Below are positions 44,628 through 52,589 of a DNA stretch of 64,000 bases, piece after piece (within the stretch, counting starts at the first letter, position 1; each line of letters starts with the position of its first letter). Source of the stretch: Planctomycetota bacterium (GTDB lineage Bacteria > Planctomycetota > Planctomycetia > JALXBF01); NCBI GenBank assembly GCA_026991575.1, contig JALXBF010000069.1, positions 1 to 64,000 of the forward strand, given 5' to 3'. The translations under genes and the position numbers were made by a program. Below the pieces are notes generated by a model that saw only the letters and a list, made by a program, of their open reading frames with translations, was not told where the DNA came from and did not search any database.

Positions 44628-47135
44628 CTAGTGCTCGGGCCGGCGCCCTCCGTGCTTCCACGTCTCGACCTGGAGAGGCTGCCCCGGGATGATGCGCACG
44701 GTAACCGCGCCGTGCATGCCGGTGACATAGTGCCATGGCCCGAACCGACGGCGATCGATTGACCGCCCCAGCCCCCGGACTTCCCTGCTGACAATGACGA
44801 CTGCCGGATCGAGCTTCTCGAAGAGCTCGGGCGGGTTCGCGCGGCGACTGCCATGGTGTGGGCTGAGCAGTAGATCGACCCGTCCGACGTTGCGGGCGAG
44901 CAGGTCCGCCAGGCCCCACCTTTCGATATCGCCTGTCAGCAGCAGCCTGCGGCCCGCGTAGCCCACCTCTAGCACAAGGCTACTTTCGTTGTCGGTTGCA
45001 TAGTGCACCCCCCGGGGAGGGTGTAGCACGCGGAGCTGGACGCCGTCCACCCAGTGATACCGGTCGCCGGCCCCAACGGGGCGCAGCCGAGCCCCGGAAC
45101 GCTTCGCTGCCTGCAGGACTGCCGTGGCGACAGGCTGCGAGGATTCGGCGAATGCGGCTGTATGCCACAGCTCGGCGACCGGGACCGATTCGAGCAAGTC
45201 GGGAATGCCGTTCATGTGGTCGACATCTGCGTGGCTGACCACCAACAGGTCCAGCTGCTCGATCCCTTCCACCTGCAGCGCACGCCGCACGATCCAGGCG
45301 ACGCGTTCTCCGCCGTCCAGTGAGCCCGCGTCATACAGGAACGCCCGCCGGCCGTACCGCACCAGGACGGCCAGGCCATGGCGCACGTTGAGCACCGTCA
45401 CACGCAGCTCGCCCGCATCCAGCCGCCACGGACGAGCCAACCAGAGGGCGGCGACGACGAATCCCAGCAAGGCTGCCAGCATTGCGGCAACCGTGGCACG
45501 GATTGCAGCGCTCGTACATGGCAACGACCGCTCGGACGTGCTTTCCACGGCCCAGGCAGCCGCCGCGATCGCGGCCGTGATTGCCCAGGCTGTGATCGAG
45601 GCAAGCAGGGTTGGTGGCCGGGCGGGCAACACCGCGTCACAACGTTCCACGGCATCCAGGATGAGCGTTGCCAGGAGGTGCACAAAAGGCTCCAGGCAGG
45701 GCAGGGCAGCGACGGGCGCGACCGCATGGAGCAGTCCGGTTACGATCAACGCTGCGGCCGCCGGCAACAGCAAAGGCGTTAGCAAGATGCCAGCTACCGG
45801 TAGCGGATAGCCCCGCGCAGCAAGCACCGGCAGCGTAATGATGCCCACGGCGGCGGAGACAATCCAGCCACGGACCAGGCTGCGTACCAGCCCGCGCGCC
45901 GCGAGGAACAGCTGTGAACGGCCGAGTTCGGAGAGGGGGTTGTCGCTATGCCAAAGCGGGGCGGTCACGCGCAGCAGAGGCGGTGCCAGCCAGATAAGCG
46001 TCGCAACGGACGCGAAAGAAAGCACGAATCCCAGTGACCCGAGGTCGTCCGGGTAGACCAACAGTACCCCCAGTGCTGCCAGAGCGAGGGTGTTCAACCG
46101 ATCGGGTGGTCGCTGAGCCCAGAAACTGCCCAGATAGACAGCCAGCATAATCAGCGCGCGGACCGTGGCCGGTCGCGCTCCGGCCTGTAGCGTGAACAGC
46201 GCCGCCGCAACCAGAACCAGCAGCGATCCGGTCCGCGGCCCGATCCCTAGCAGCCTCAGCGGGAACCACGCAGCCGCAGCGACGATGCCCAGGTGCAAGC
46301 CGGAGACCGCCAGCAGATGGACGACGCCCGCTTCACGGAACGCACGCTGGGCTTCGGCCGGCAACTGAGCGGTTTCTCCTGTCACGAGCGCAGCGACCAG
46401 CGCAGCCGTACGCGGCGGCAGCCGGCGACGAAACCGCTCGGTGGCCCGAGCGGCGAACCGAGCGGGCAGGTACCACCACCATCGGCTGCTGCGACCGACC
46501 TTCCGGATGAGTTCCACGCTGGGGCACCAGACCGTGCCGATGGTACCACGCCGCAGTGCACGACATGCGGTGCAGGGTAGCCCTGGATTCCCCGCGTGGA
46601 CCGGCGCGGAGAGGCTCCCCTTCAAGTGCACGCGATCACCGGGAAGGATTGGCAAGCGGCCTGCTGGAACGTACAGCGTTACCGACCCGTCCAGCGACGC
46701 TTTGCCAACGTCAGACAGCAGCATCAGCTCCGTCAACGTCACCTGAGCCAGTTGGTCGGGGCCAGGGACAGTATGCCCATGCACGCGTCGCGGCCGGTAG
46801 ACCGGCCCGCGCGCGACGGTGGCGACCATTTCGACGAGAAGTTCTCCTGAGGGGGGATAAACCGGTGCAGTCTGGACCGTTGCCTCCACCGCACTCCGCC
46901 GGCAGATGCCGACGATCGCCCACGCTACGATGACGGCGACGGTTGACAGCCCGCGAGTGTAAGGCAGGGTGCAGGCGATGACCAGGCAGAGGCCAAGCGT
47001 TGACCAGGGGCGTAGCACACCGGCTGTTTCCGGCGGCAAATGATAGCCGACCACGTAGCCGATGACAGCCACCAGCCACGGCCAACGGCAATGGAGCCCG
47101 ACCGAATTGGTGCCGCTCCGGAGATGACCGTTCAC
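44628..47135 (-). CDS. comEC: ComEC/Rec2-type DNA uptake channel protein
   Basis: An 835-residue inner-membrane protein that in known members carries single-stranded transforming DNA into the cytoplasm. It has N-terminal membrane helices and an OB-like domain (YVPAGRLPILPGDRVHLKGSL). The Competence domain opens with ALVTGETAQLPAEAQRAFREAG and contains HLLAVSGLHLGIVA, followed by about eight helices. A C-terminal metallo-beta-lactamase domain has VSHADVDHMNGIPDL (the HxDxDH metal site) and LLLSPHHGSRRANPPELF. All three parts are intact and full length. Transformation ability is inferred; no other com gene is in the window. Confidence 0.9.
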   Translation of the reverse strand: MNGHLRSGTNSVGLHCRWPWLVAVIGYVVGYHLPPETAGVLRPWSTLGLCLVIACTLPYTRGLSTVAVIVAWAIVGICRRSAVEATVQTAPVYPPSGELLVEMVATVARGPVYRPRRVHGHTVPGPDQLAQVTLTELMLLSDVGKASLDGSVTLYVPAGRLPILPGDRVHLKGSLSAPVHAGNPGLPCTACRALRRGTIGTVWCPSVELIRKVGRSSRWWWYLPARFAARATERFRRRLPPRTAALVAALVTGETAQLPAEAQRAFREAGVVHLLAVSGLHLGIVAAAAWFPLRLLGIGPRTGSLLVLVAAALFTLQAGARPATVRALIMLAVYLGSFWAQRPPDRLNTLALAALGVLLVYPDDLGSLGFVLSFASVATLIWLAPPLLRVTAPLWHSDNPLSELGRSQLFLAARGLVRSLVRGWIVSAAVGIITLPVLAARGYPLPVAGILLTPLLLPAAAALIVTGLLHAVAPVAALPCLEPFVHLLATLILDAVERCDAVLPARPPTLLASITAWAITAAIAAAAWAVESTSERSLPCTSAAIRATVAAMLAALLGFVVAALWLARPWRLDAGELRVTVLNVRHGLAVLVRYGRRAFLYDAGSLDGGERVAWIVRRALQVEGIEQLDLLVVSHADVDHMNGIPDLLESVPVAELWHTAAFAESSQPVATAVLQAAKRSGARLRPVGAGDRYHWVDGVQLRVLHPPRGVHYATDNESSLVLEVGYAGRRLLLTGDIERWGLADLLARNVGRVDLLLSPHHGSRRANPPELFEKLDPAVVIVSREVRGLGRSIDRRRFGPWHYVTGMHGAVTVRIIPGQPLQVETWKHGGRRPEH

Positions 47136-47590
47136 TGTTCCCGCCCAACTTTTCGCTTACGCCATTGGCATGCTAGCGCCCGCCGGCTCGGTCGGCAAGC
47201 GCCTGGCTTGCGGCACCAGCACCGCAGCTCCGCGCCGGCACTGCTTGAGCACCGCCGGCCACCGTTTCGCAGAAACCCGCTGTACAGGCCCATCTGCGGC
47301 GGCGGGGGGGAATCGCTTTGCTTGCAGGTGTAGCTCCATTGCCCGGGCCACGCATCCGGAGCGTCGCTAACCGGGCGCCAGCGAGCCCGCCAGACGAGCC
47401 TGATCGGAGGGGGTGGCGGTGGGTGGATCGTCTTCGGCGTGCGGTGACCTGTGTCCGGACGTGCCCGACCTGGGCGGCACGCGGGTTAGCGGACGGGCGG
47501 GGCAAGTGGGGTAGGTGGGGAGCGGCAGGACCTGGGCTCTAAGATTAACCGGCTCTGGTCGGTCGTGACCGTAGCAGCGAAGGCAGGGCG
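47136..47590. other. 455 bp intergenic region between divergent comEC and argC
   Basis: Divergent promoters for comEC (minus) and argC (plus) must lie here or nearby, but I could not assign boxes. Open frames on both strands overlap each other and have shadow composition. G-rich runs occupy the 80 bases before argC. Confidence 0.4.
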
Positions 47591-48619
47591 ATGACGGTTC
47601 AACCAGGCAAAGTACGCGTTGGCATACTGGGCGGTTCCGGCTACACGGGCCGGGAATTGTTGCGCTTGCTGGCGCGCCACCCACATGCAACGATCACCGT
47701 GGTCACGTCGCGGCAATACGTCGGCAAAGCGATCGCAGAGCTACATCCGTCGCTGAGGGGGCTGTACGACTTGTCCTTCCAGGCCAATGACGTCGCTGCG
47801 GTGGTGGACGGATGCGATCTGGTCTTCTCCGCACTTCCGCACTCGCAGAGCATGACCGTGGTGGGCAAGCTGCTGGACGCGGGCCTGCGGGTCATCGACC
47901 TGAGTGCGGACTACCGGTTGAAGGACCCGAATCTGTACGCGGAGTGGTACGCGCTGAGTCACCAGGATACCGGCCACCTGGAGGAGGCCGTCTACGGGTT
48001 GCCGGAGTTGTTTTCCGACGCGATATCGCGTGCCCGCCTGGTGGCTAATCCCGGCTGTTACGCCACGGCCGCCATCCTGGGCCTTGCTCCGCTGGTCTCG
48101 GGAAGGCTTATTGAACTGGATGACGTGGTCATCGATGCCAAGAGCGGCGTCAGTGGGGCCGGCCGTTCCCCCCGCCCTGCCTTCCACTTTCCCGACTGCG
48201 TCGAGAACATGTGGGCGTACCATCCCGGGACCCACCGGCACACGCCCGAGATCCAGGAGGTGCTTAGCTATGTTGCCGGTGAGCCGGTGCGGGTTTTCTT
48301 CACGCCCCACGTGGTTGCCATCGAACGGGGCATCCATGCGACGATCTACGCGCGGCTGCGGACCCACGAGTCGACCGACGATCTCTACGAGCTCTTCGCT
48401 ACCTTCTACGCTCAGGCGCCGTTCGTGCGGCTGACACGCGACCTGCCCCAGGTGAAGAGCACCACGGGCACGAACTTCTGTGACATCGGTATCCGCCGCG
48501 TGGGCGATCGCGTCGTGGTCTGCAGCGTGCTGGATAATCTATTGAAAGGAGCTTCCGGGACGGCCGTCCAGAACTTTAACCTCATGTTGGGTATCGATCA
48601 GACAACGGCCCTTTGGTAG
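47591..48619 (+). CDS. argC: N-acetyl-gamma-glutamyl-phosphate reductase
   Basis: Third step of arginine synthesis: NADPH-dependent reduction of N-acetylglutamyl phosphate to the semialdehyde, in the cytosol. The N-terminal NAD(P) motif is VGILGGSGYTGRELLRLLARHP. The catalytic Cys lies in LVANPGCYATAAILGLAPL, followed by the family's DAKSGVSGAGRSP and FTPHVVAIERGI. NFCDIGI and NLLKGASGTAVQNFNLMLG close the protein. The 342 residues are standard length, and every conserved block is present. No other arg gene is adjacent. The following gene starts 45 bp downstream on the same strand. Confidence 0.95.
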   Translation: MTVQPGKVRVGILGGSGYTGRELLRLLARHPHATITVVTSRQYVGKAIAELHPSLRGLYDLSFQANDVAAVVDGCDLVFSALPHSQSMTVVGKLLDAGLRVIDLSADYRLKDPNLYAEWYALSHQDTGHLEEAVYGLPELFSDAISRARLVANPGCYATAAILGLAPLVSGRLIELDDVVIDAKSGVSGAGRSPRPAFHFPDCVENMWAYHPGTHRHTPEIQEVLSYVAGEPVRVFFTPHVVAIERGIHATIYARLRTHESTDDLYELFATFYAQAPFVRLTRDLPQVKSTTGTNFCDIGIRRVGDRVVVCSVLDNLLKGASGTAVQNFNLMLGIDQTTALW

Positions 48620-48664
48620 CGGTCACCGCGCCTGCCCGGCGCGCCAAGCCGAGGCACGTTCTCC

Positions 48665-49555
48665 ATGAGAGGAAGCCTGCGCATCCTGGCACTGATTGCG
48701 ATCGGTGTGCTCCTGGTGACCGGTGTTCTCCTGATCGGCTACCTCGCGTGGCGTGCCCGCCACGAAGTGCCGATGCCACCGCCGGTCGCGGCCTTGGAGG
48801 GGCAGGAGCAACCGGACCCGTTCCCTGAGCTCCGCAACTGGCCACTCGAGCGGCTGAAGCCGATCCCCACCGAGATGGTGCTCGTGCCGGCCGGCCAGTT
48901 CCTGTTCGGGCCGAACAACGAACCGCGCACCCTGCCTGCGTTCTACATCGACAAGTACGAGCTAACCCAGTGGCAGTACGCCGTCTTCCTGGAGTACATC
49001 CGGCGCACGAACGACCACAGCAAGTGCCATCCAGACGAGCCCCCGGACAAGGACCACACCCCGCTCGGCTGGGGCCAGCCGTCGATCACCGACAAGCGGT
49101 TCCCGGTTGTCGGTCTCGATTACTGGGATGTGTACGCGTATGCGTCCTGGGCTGGCCGGAGGTTGCCCACCGAAGAGGAATGGGAAAAGGCCGCGCGTGG
49201 CACAGACGGCCGGCTCTACCCGTGGGGCAACGAATGGGACCCTTCACGGTGCAACTGGGGGCCAGGCCCCGGACTACCACGCACGCTCGTCCCGGTGGAT
49301 TCGATGCCTGAGGGGCAGAGTCCCTACGGCTGTTTCCACATGCTGGGCAACGCGGCGGAATGGACCGATACGGTTGCCGATCCGGTACGCGGCATCCGGG
49401 TAGGCAAAGGATACTGTTGGATGCTAGGCCACCTGAAGCCGTACGTGACCACCTACCGGATGCTCGGGGCTACCGAATTGCGTGACCTTGGCAGCGGCTT
49501 GCGCTGCGCGATGGACGCGACCGATGCTGAATCAGCCCGCGCGCCGAAGCGCTAA
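48665..49555 (+). CDS. Membrane-anchored FGE-sulfatase-type (SUMF1-like) protein
   Basis: A 296-residue protein with an N-terminal membrane anchor (ILALIAIGVLLVTGVLLIGYLAW) and an FGE-sulfatase domain. Typical elements are MVLVPAGQFLFG, YIDKYELTQWQYAVFL, FPVVGLDYWDVYAYASWAGRRLPTEEEWEKAARG, LYPWGNEWDP and MLGNAAEWT, ending GSGLRCAMD. True formylglycine generators need two active-site Cys residues near the C-terminus; only one Cys (GLRC) lies in the matching place, so sulfatase maturation is unlikely. Related planctomycete proteins are of unknown function. Probably faces the periplasm. Its stop codon overlaps the convergent next gene by four bases. Confidence 0.8.
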   Translation: MRGSLRILALIAIGVLLVTGVLLIGYLAWRARHEVPMPPPVAALEGQEQPDPFPELRNWPLERLKPIPTEMVLVPAGQFLFGPNNEPRTLPAFYIDKYELTQWQYAVFLEYIRRTNDHSKCHPDEPPDKDHTPLGWGQPSITDKRFPVVGLDYWDVYAYASWAGRRLPTEEEWEKAARGTDGRLYPWGNEWDPSRCNWGPGPGLPRTLVPVDSMPEGQSPYGCFHMLGNAAEWTDTVADPVRGIRVGKGYCWMLGHLKPYVTTYRMLGATELRDLGSGLRCAMDATDAESARAPKR

Positions 49556-50799
49556 CGGATCGGCTCCCCCTGCAGCGTGTTACCCATCTGCACCGCTTCC
49601 TGCGGCCATTGCGGACTGACCATCGGCGCCGTCGGCCGGCTTGGCGGCCGCGTGAACCGCCCCAGCGACGCCTTCACGCCTTGCTTGATTCGCTGCCACA
49701 GCGACGGCCGGCGACCGCCGAGAGGAACGATCCGTGGGGTGGGGCGATGCACGTGACCGGGCGCGACCTGCGGCACACTGTAAGGACTCATCGGAACCGC
49801 GCCTGGCGCGGTCGGGGCAGCAGGCAGCGGCTGCACATGGCCGTGCTGATGCGAGTGGCGATGCGTCGTTGGCCCGGGAACGGGAGGCGGCGGCGGGGTA
49901 GCCAGTGACGGATACGGCTGTCGCTTGCGGCAAGTTTCACATTGGGCTTGTGGGTACTGCGGCAGGCCGCGTGGCCGCGGCTGCGGCTGGACGACACGTG
50001 GAGGCCAGGGCCTGGCAGCCGGCGGCTGTGGCCGGAACTGGTGGAAAAAGTGCTTGAAGCGGTGCCATAGGCTGACGCGGGGCCGCGGTGCCGGATACGC
50101 AGCCGACCACGAGCCGTTGTGCTGATGCGTATGCGGCACAACAGCGTTCGGCGCCGCAGGCGCCGGTACCGCCGCCGTCGTGTCCGTGACGACGGGCGCT
50201 TGAGACGGCTGCGGCCAAACCGTCCCGGGTACCGGCTGGTGCTGATGCCGGCGGCGGGGGCGCCCCAGGAACCTGTCGAACAGACCTACAGGCTGCACTG
50301 CCTGGACGGTGTGGTCGGACCTGCCTTCTGAGGCGGTTCTTGCTGCACCCGGCTCAGACGCTGCCGGCAGGCCGTTCCGAAAAGCAGCGTAGGCGGCGTC
50401 AAGCTCTTCGCGGATTGCCAGCGCCTGCTCATGCTGATTTGCCGCGATCGCATCCTGCAAGGCAACCGAGAGAGTACGAAGTGCGTGGTCGGAGAAGCCC
50501 AGCTCGATGAACGCTCGGGCCACCTCGCGGTGCAGCAGGAGTTGCTCCGGGGTCAGAGCGGGCGTTGCGTCGTCCAGCAGCTGATGCAGGGGCTTCAGCG
50601 CAGCCTCCCCCTGTCCCAACGCTAGCCCCTGACGCACCTGTTCCATGGCGCGCACGACGGCAGCCGAATAGGGCAGGGTGCGGAGCGTTTCCGGAACGCG
50701 GCTCTGTTGCGCGGGCGTGGCGACAGGCAGAGCGGACACGGCCCAACCGAAGGCCGTGCCGGTGGCGATGAGCTTCAGCATCCAACGGCGGTTCGTCAT
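49552..50799 (-). CDS. Exported His/Pro/Gln-rich protein of unknown function
   Basis: A 415-residue protein with an N-terminal export signal (NRRWMLKLIATGTAFGWAVSALPVATPAQQ); the paired arginines make a Tat signal possible. Residues about 35-150 are helical and resemble a TPR-like region (LLLHREVARAFIELGFSDHALRTL). The rest is low complexity rich in Pro, His, Gln and Arg (THQHNG, THRHSHQHGHV, LWHRFKHFFHQF). The histidine clusters could bind metal. I recognise no family. Three similar LWxRxK segments (LWHRFKHFF, LWQRIKQGV, LFDRFLGRP) recur through the tail. Convergent with the preceding gene. Confidence 0.65.
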   Translation of the reverse strand: MTNRRWMLKLIATGTAFGWAVSALPVATPAQQSRVPETLRTLPYSAAVVRAMEQVRQGLALGQGEAALKPLHQLLDDATPALTPEQLLLHREVARAFIELGFSDHALRTLSVALQDAIAANQHEQALAIREELDAAYAAFRNGLPAASEPGAARTASEGRSDHTVQAVQPVGLFDRFLGRPRRRHQHQPVPGTVWPQPSQAPVVTDTTAAVPAPAAPNAVVPHTHQHNGSWSAAYPAPRPRVSLWHRFKHFFHQFRPQPPAARPWPPRVVQPQPRPRGLPQYPQAQCETCRKRQPYPSLATPPPPPVPGPTTHRHSHQHGHVQPLPAAPTAPGAVPMSPYSVPQVAPGHVHRPTPRIVPLGGRRPSLWQRIKQGVKASLGRFTRPPSRPTAPMVSPQWPQEAVQMGNTLQGEPIR

Positions 50800-51124
50800 G
50801 GAAGGAGAACTCCTGGCCTCAGTCCGGCAGCGCAGGGCGGTCGCGTCCTGCCGTTGTTATCGACCTGGCGGCCAGAAAAACTTCAGCCCGCCGATCTGCG
50901 GCCACAGGGCTCAGCGACATGACCGCGCAGCATTCCCTCTGCGGCCAGCACCTGGTTAGCAGAAAGGACGCTTGACGTCCAGGGCAGATGCTACTAAGCT
51001 ATTAGTCGGGAGGGGCGAGTGCAGGCACAAGGGGTGGCGCGCGGTCCAGCGCCGGCCGCGGCCGGTGGCAACACTGGCCGCGGCTTGTTTTCTGCGCACG
51101 ATTGCCCCAGCCTTCCGCGTGCTC
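50800..51124. other. 325 bp gap with an orphan plus-strand terminator
   Basis: Contains the hairpin at 51055-51091 and an AT-richer patch near 50990-51006. No ORF longer than a shadow is present. The promoter of the minus-strand gene at 49552-50799 is expected in the left part. Confidence 0.4.
51055..51091 (+). terminator. Rho-independent terminator-like hairpin
   Basis: Arms GCCGCGGCCGGTG and CACTGGCCGCGGC pair over 13 bp with one G-T wobble and a GCAA tetraloop, followed by TTGTTTT on the plus strand. No plus-strand gene lies upstream within 1.4 kb. The minus-strand DUF1501 gene ends 33 bp to the right but would read the hairpin without a T-run. Confidence 0.6.
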
Positions 51125-52582
51125 TCAACTGAGGATCTCGTGTAGGACGTGCCCGTGAACGTCGGTCAGCCGACGGTCCAGTCCGTTGTGGTAGTAGGTC
51201 AGACGGCGGTGATCCAGTCCGAGCAGGTGCAGCACCGTGGCGTAGAGGTCCCAGACCGTTGTGACCTTCTCCACGGCCCTACGACCAAACTCGTCCGTGG
51301 CGCCGTAACTAACACCCCCCTTGATGCCCGCGCCCATGAGCCAGATCGTAAAGCCGTCAGGGTTATGGTCGCGCCCCTTGGTCCCCTGTTGGTGCGTGGG
51401 CATGCGGCCGAACTCCGTGGTCCACAGCACGACGGTCTCGTCCAGCAGTCCGCGGAGCTTTAGGTCGGTGAGCAGGGCAGCAGTTGGCTGGTCAAGGATT
51501 GGGCAGTGACGCTCGTAATCGGATTTCAACGTCTTGTGTGCGTCCCAGTTCAGCAAGCCGTCGACGCCCGAAGCCCGCGATGCGCAGTAGAGCGTCACGT
51601 AGCGGACGCCGCGCTCCAGCAGGCGCCGCGCCAGCAGGCAATTCCGCGCATAGGCCGCCTTCAGGCGGTTCGGGTCCTCGGTGCCGTACATGCGATGGAC
51701 CCACTCAGGCTCGGCGGACAGATCGGTCACTTCCGGTGCGGACAGCTGCATGCGCGCGGCCAGTTCGTACGCGGCGATCCGTGCGGCGAGCGCTTCGTCC
51801 GCTGGCCGCCGCTGCTGGTACCGGTCGTTCAGCAAGCTGAGCAATTGCCGGGTTGCCCGCTCCTCGTCCGGCCCGATGCCGGGGGGGCGGGTCAAGTTGC
51901 GGATGGGCCGATGCGCGGCCAGCACGATCCCTTGATGCCGTGCCGGCAGGAAGCCTGCGGACCAGTTGGCCTTGCCGTTAGGCGGCTCGCCACGGATGTC
52001 GGGGATGGCCACGTAGGTGGGTAGATTCTTGTTCTCACTGCCCAGTGCGTAACTGACCCACGCCCCGGCGCTGGGGAATCCCTCAGCCGTCTGTCCGGTG
52101 TTCATGAACACGCACGCCGGACCGTGTGTGTTGCTGCGGCTCGTCATCGAATGGATGAACGCTATCTCGTCGACATGCTGACTGAGGTGCGGTAGCATCG
52201 AGCTGATCCACTTGCCCGACTCGCCCACCTGCTTGAACGGCCAGGGCGGAGCCATAAGGTTCCCATTCTTGCCCTGAAAGGAGACAAACTGTCCCGCTCC
52301 GGGCAACGGCTCGCCAGCGCGGCGAAACAGCTCCGGTTTGTAGTCCCAAAGGTCGACGTGCGAAACGCCGCCGGGGCAGAAGATCTGTAGCACTCTTTTT
52401 GCCTTCGGCGCAAAGTGCGGTACGTCGCGTCGCCGGGACCGAGTTGCTGCGTCGGTGTCACGGCCGAGGAGATCGATCAGGCTGATGCCAATCAACCCAT
52501 GGAGCATACTATCGAGGAAGCCGCGCCGGGTGAGAAGCCCGGCCAGGGATGTTGCCGAGGGCGAGGTTGCGGCGTGCGTCAT
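51125..52582 (-). CDS. DUF1501 protein with Tat signal
   Basis: A 485-residue DUF1501 protein (alkaline-phosphatase-like superfamily), typical of planctomycetes. The start at 52582 gives MTHAATSPSATSLAGLLTRRGFLDSML, a twin-arginine export signal (TRRGFL); the longer track start adds 48 Cys/Ser-rich residues without homology. Family motifs include KRVLQIFCPGGVSHVDLWDYKPEL, FQGKNGNLMAPPWPF, HSMTSRSNTHGPA, VVLWTTEFGRMPTHQQGTKGRDHNPDGF and LHLLGLDHRRLTYYHNGLDRRLTDVHG. It starts seven bases after the stop of the PSD1 gene, so the two form an operon. Function unknown; thought to be periplasmic and to work with its PSD1 partner. Confidence 0.9.
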   Translation of the reverse strand: MTHAATSPSATSLAGLLTRRGFLDSMLHGLIGISLIDLLGRDTDAATRSRRRDVPHFAPKAKRVLQIFCPGGVSHVDLWDYKPELFRRAGEPLPGAGQFVSFQGKNGNLMAPPWPFKQVGESGKWISSMLPHLSQHVDEIAFIHSMTSRSNTHGPACVFMNTGQTAEGFPSAGAWVSYALGSENKNLPTYVAIPDIRGEPPNGKANWSAGFLPARHQGIVLAAHRPIRNLTRPPGIGPDEERATRQLLSLLNDRYQQRRPADEALAARIAAYELAARMQLSAPEVTDLSAEPEWVHRMYGTEDPNRLKAAYARNCLLARRLLERGVRYVTLYCASRASGVDGLLNWDAHKTLKSDYERHCPILDQPTAALLTDLKLRGLLDETVVLWTTEFGRMPTHQQGTKGRDHNPDGFTIWLMGAGIKGGVSYGATDEFGRRAVEKVTTVWDLYATVLHLLGLDHRRLTYYHNGLDRRLTDVHGHVLHEILS

Positions 52583-52589
52583 CGCCTGG

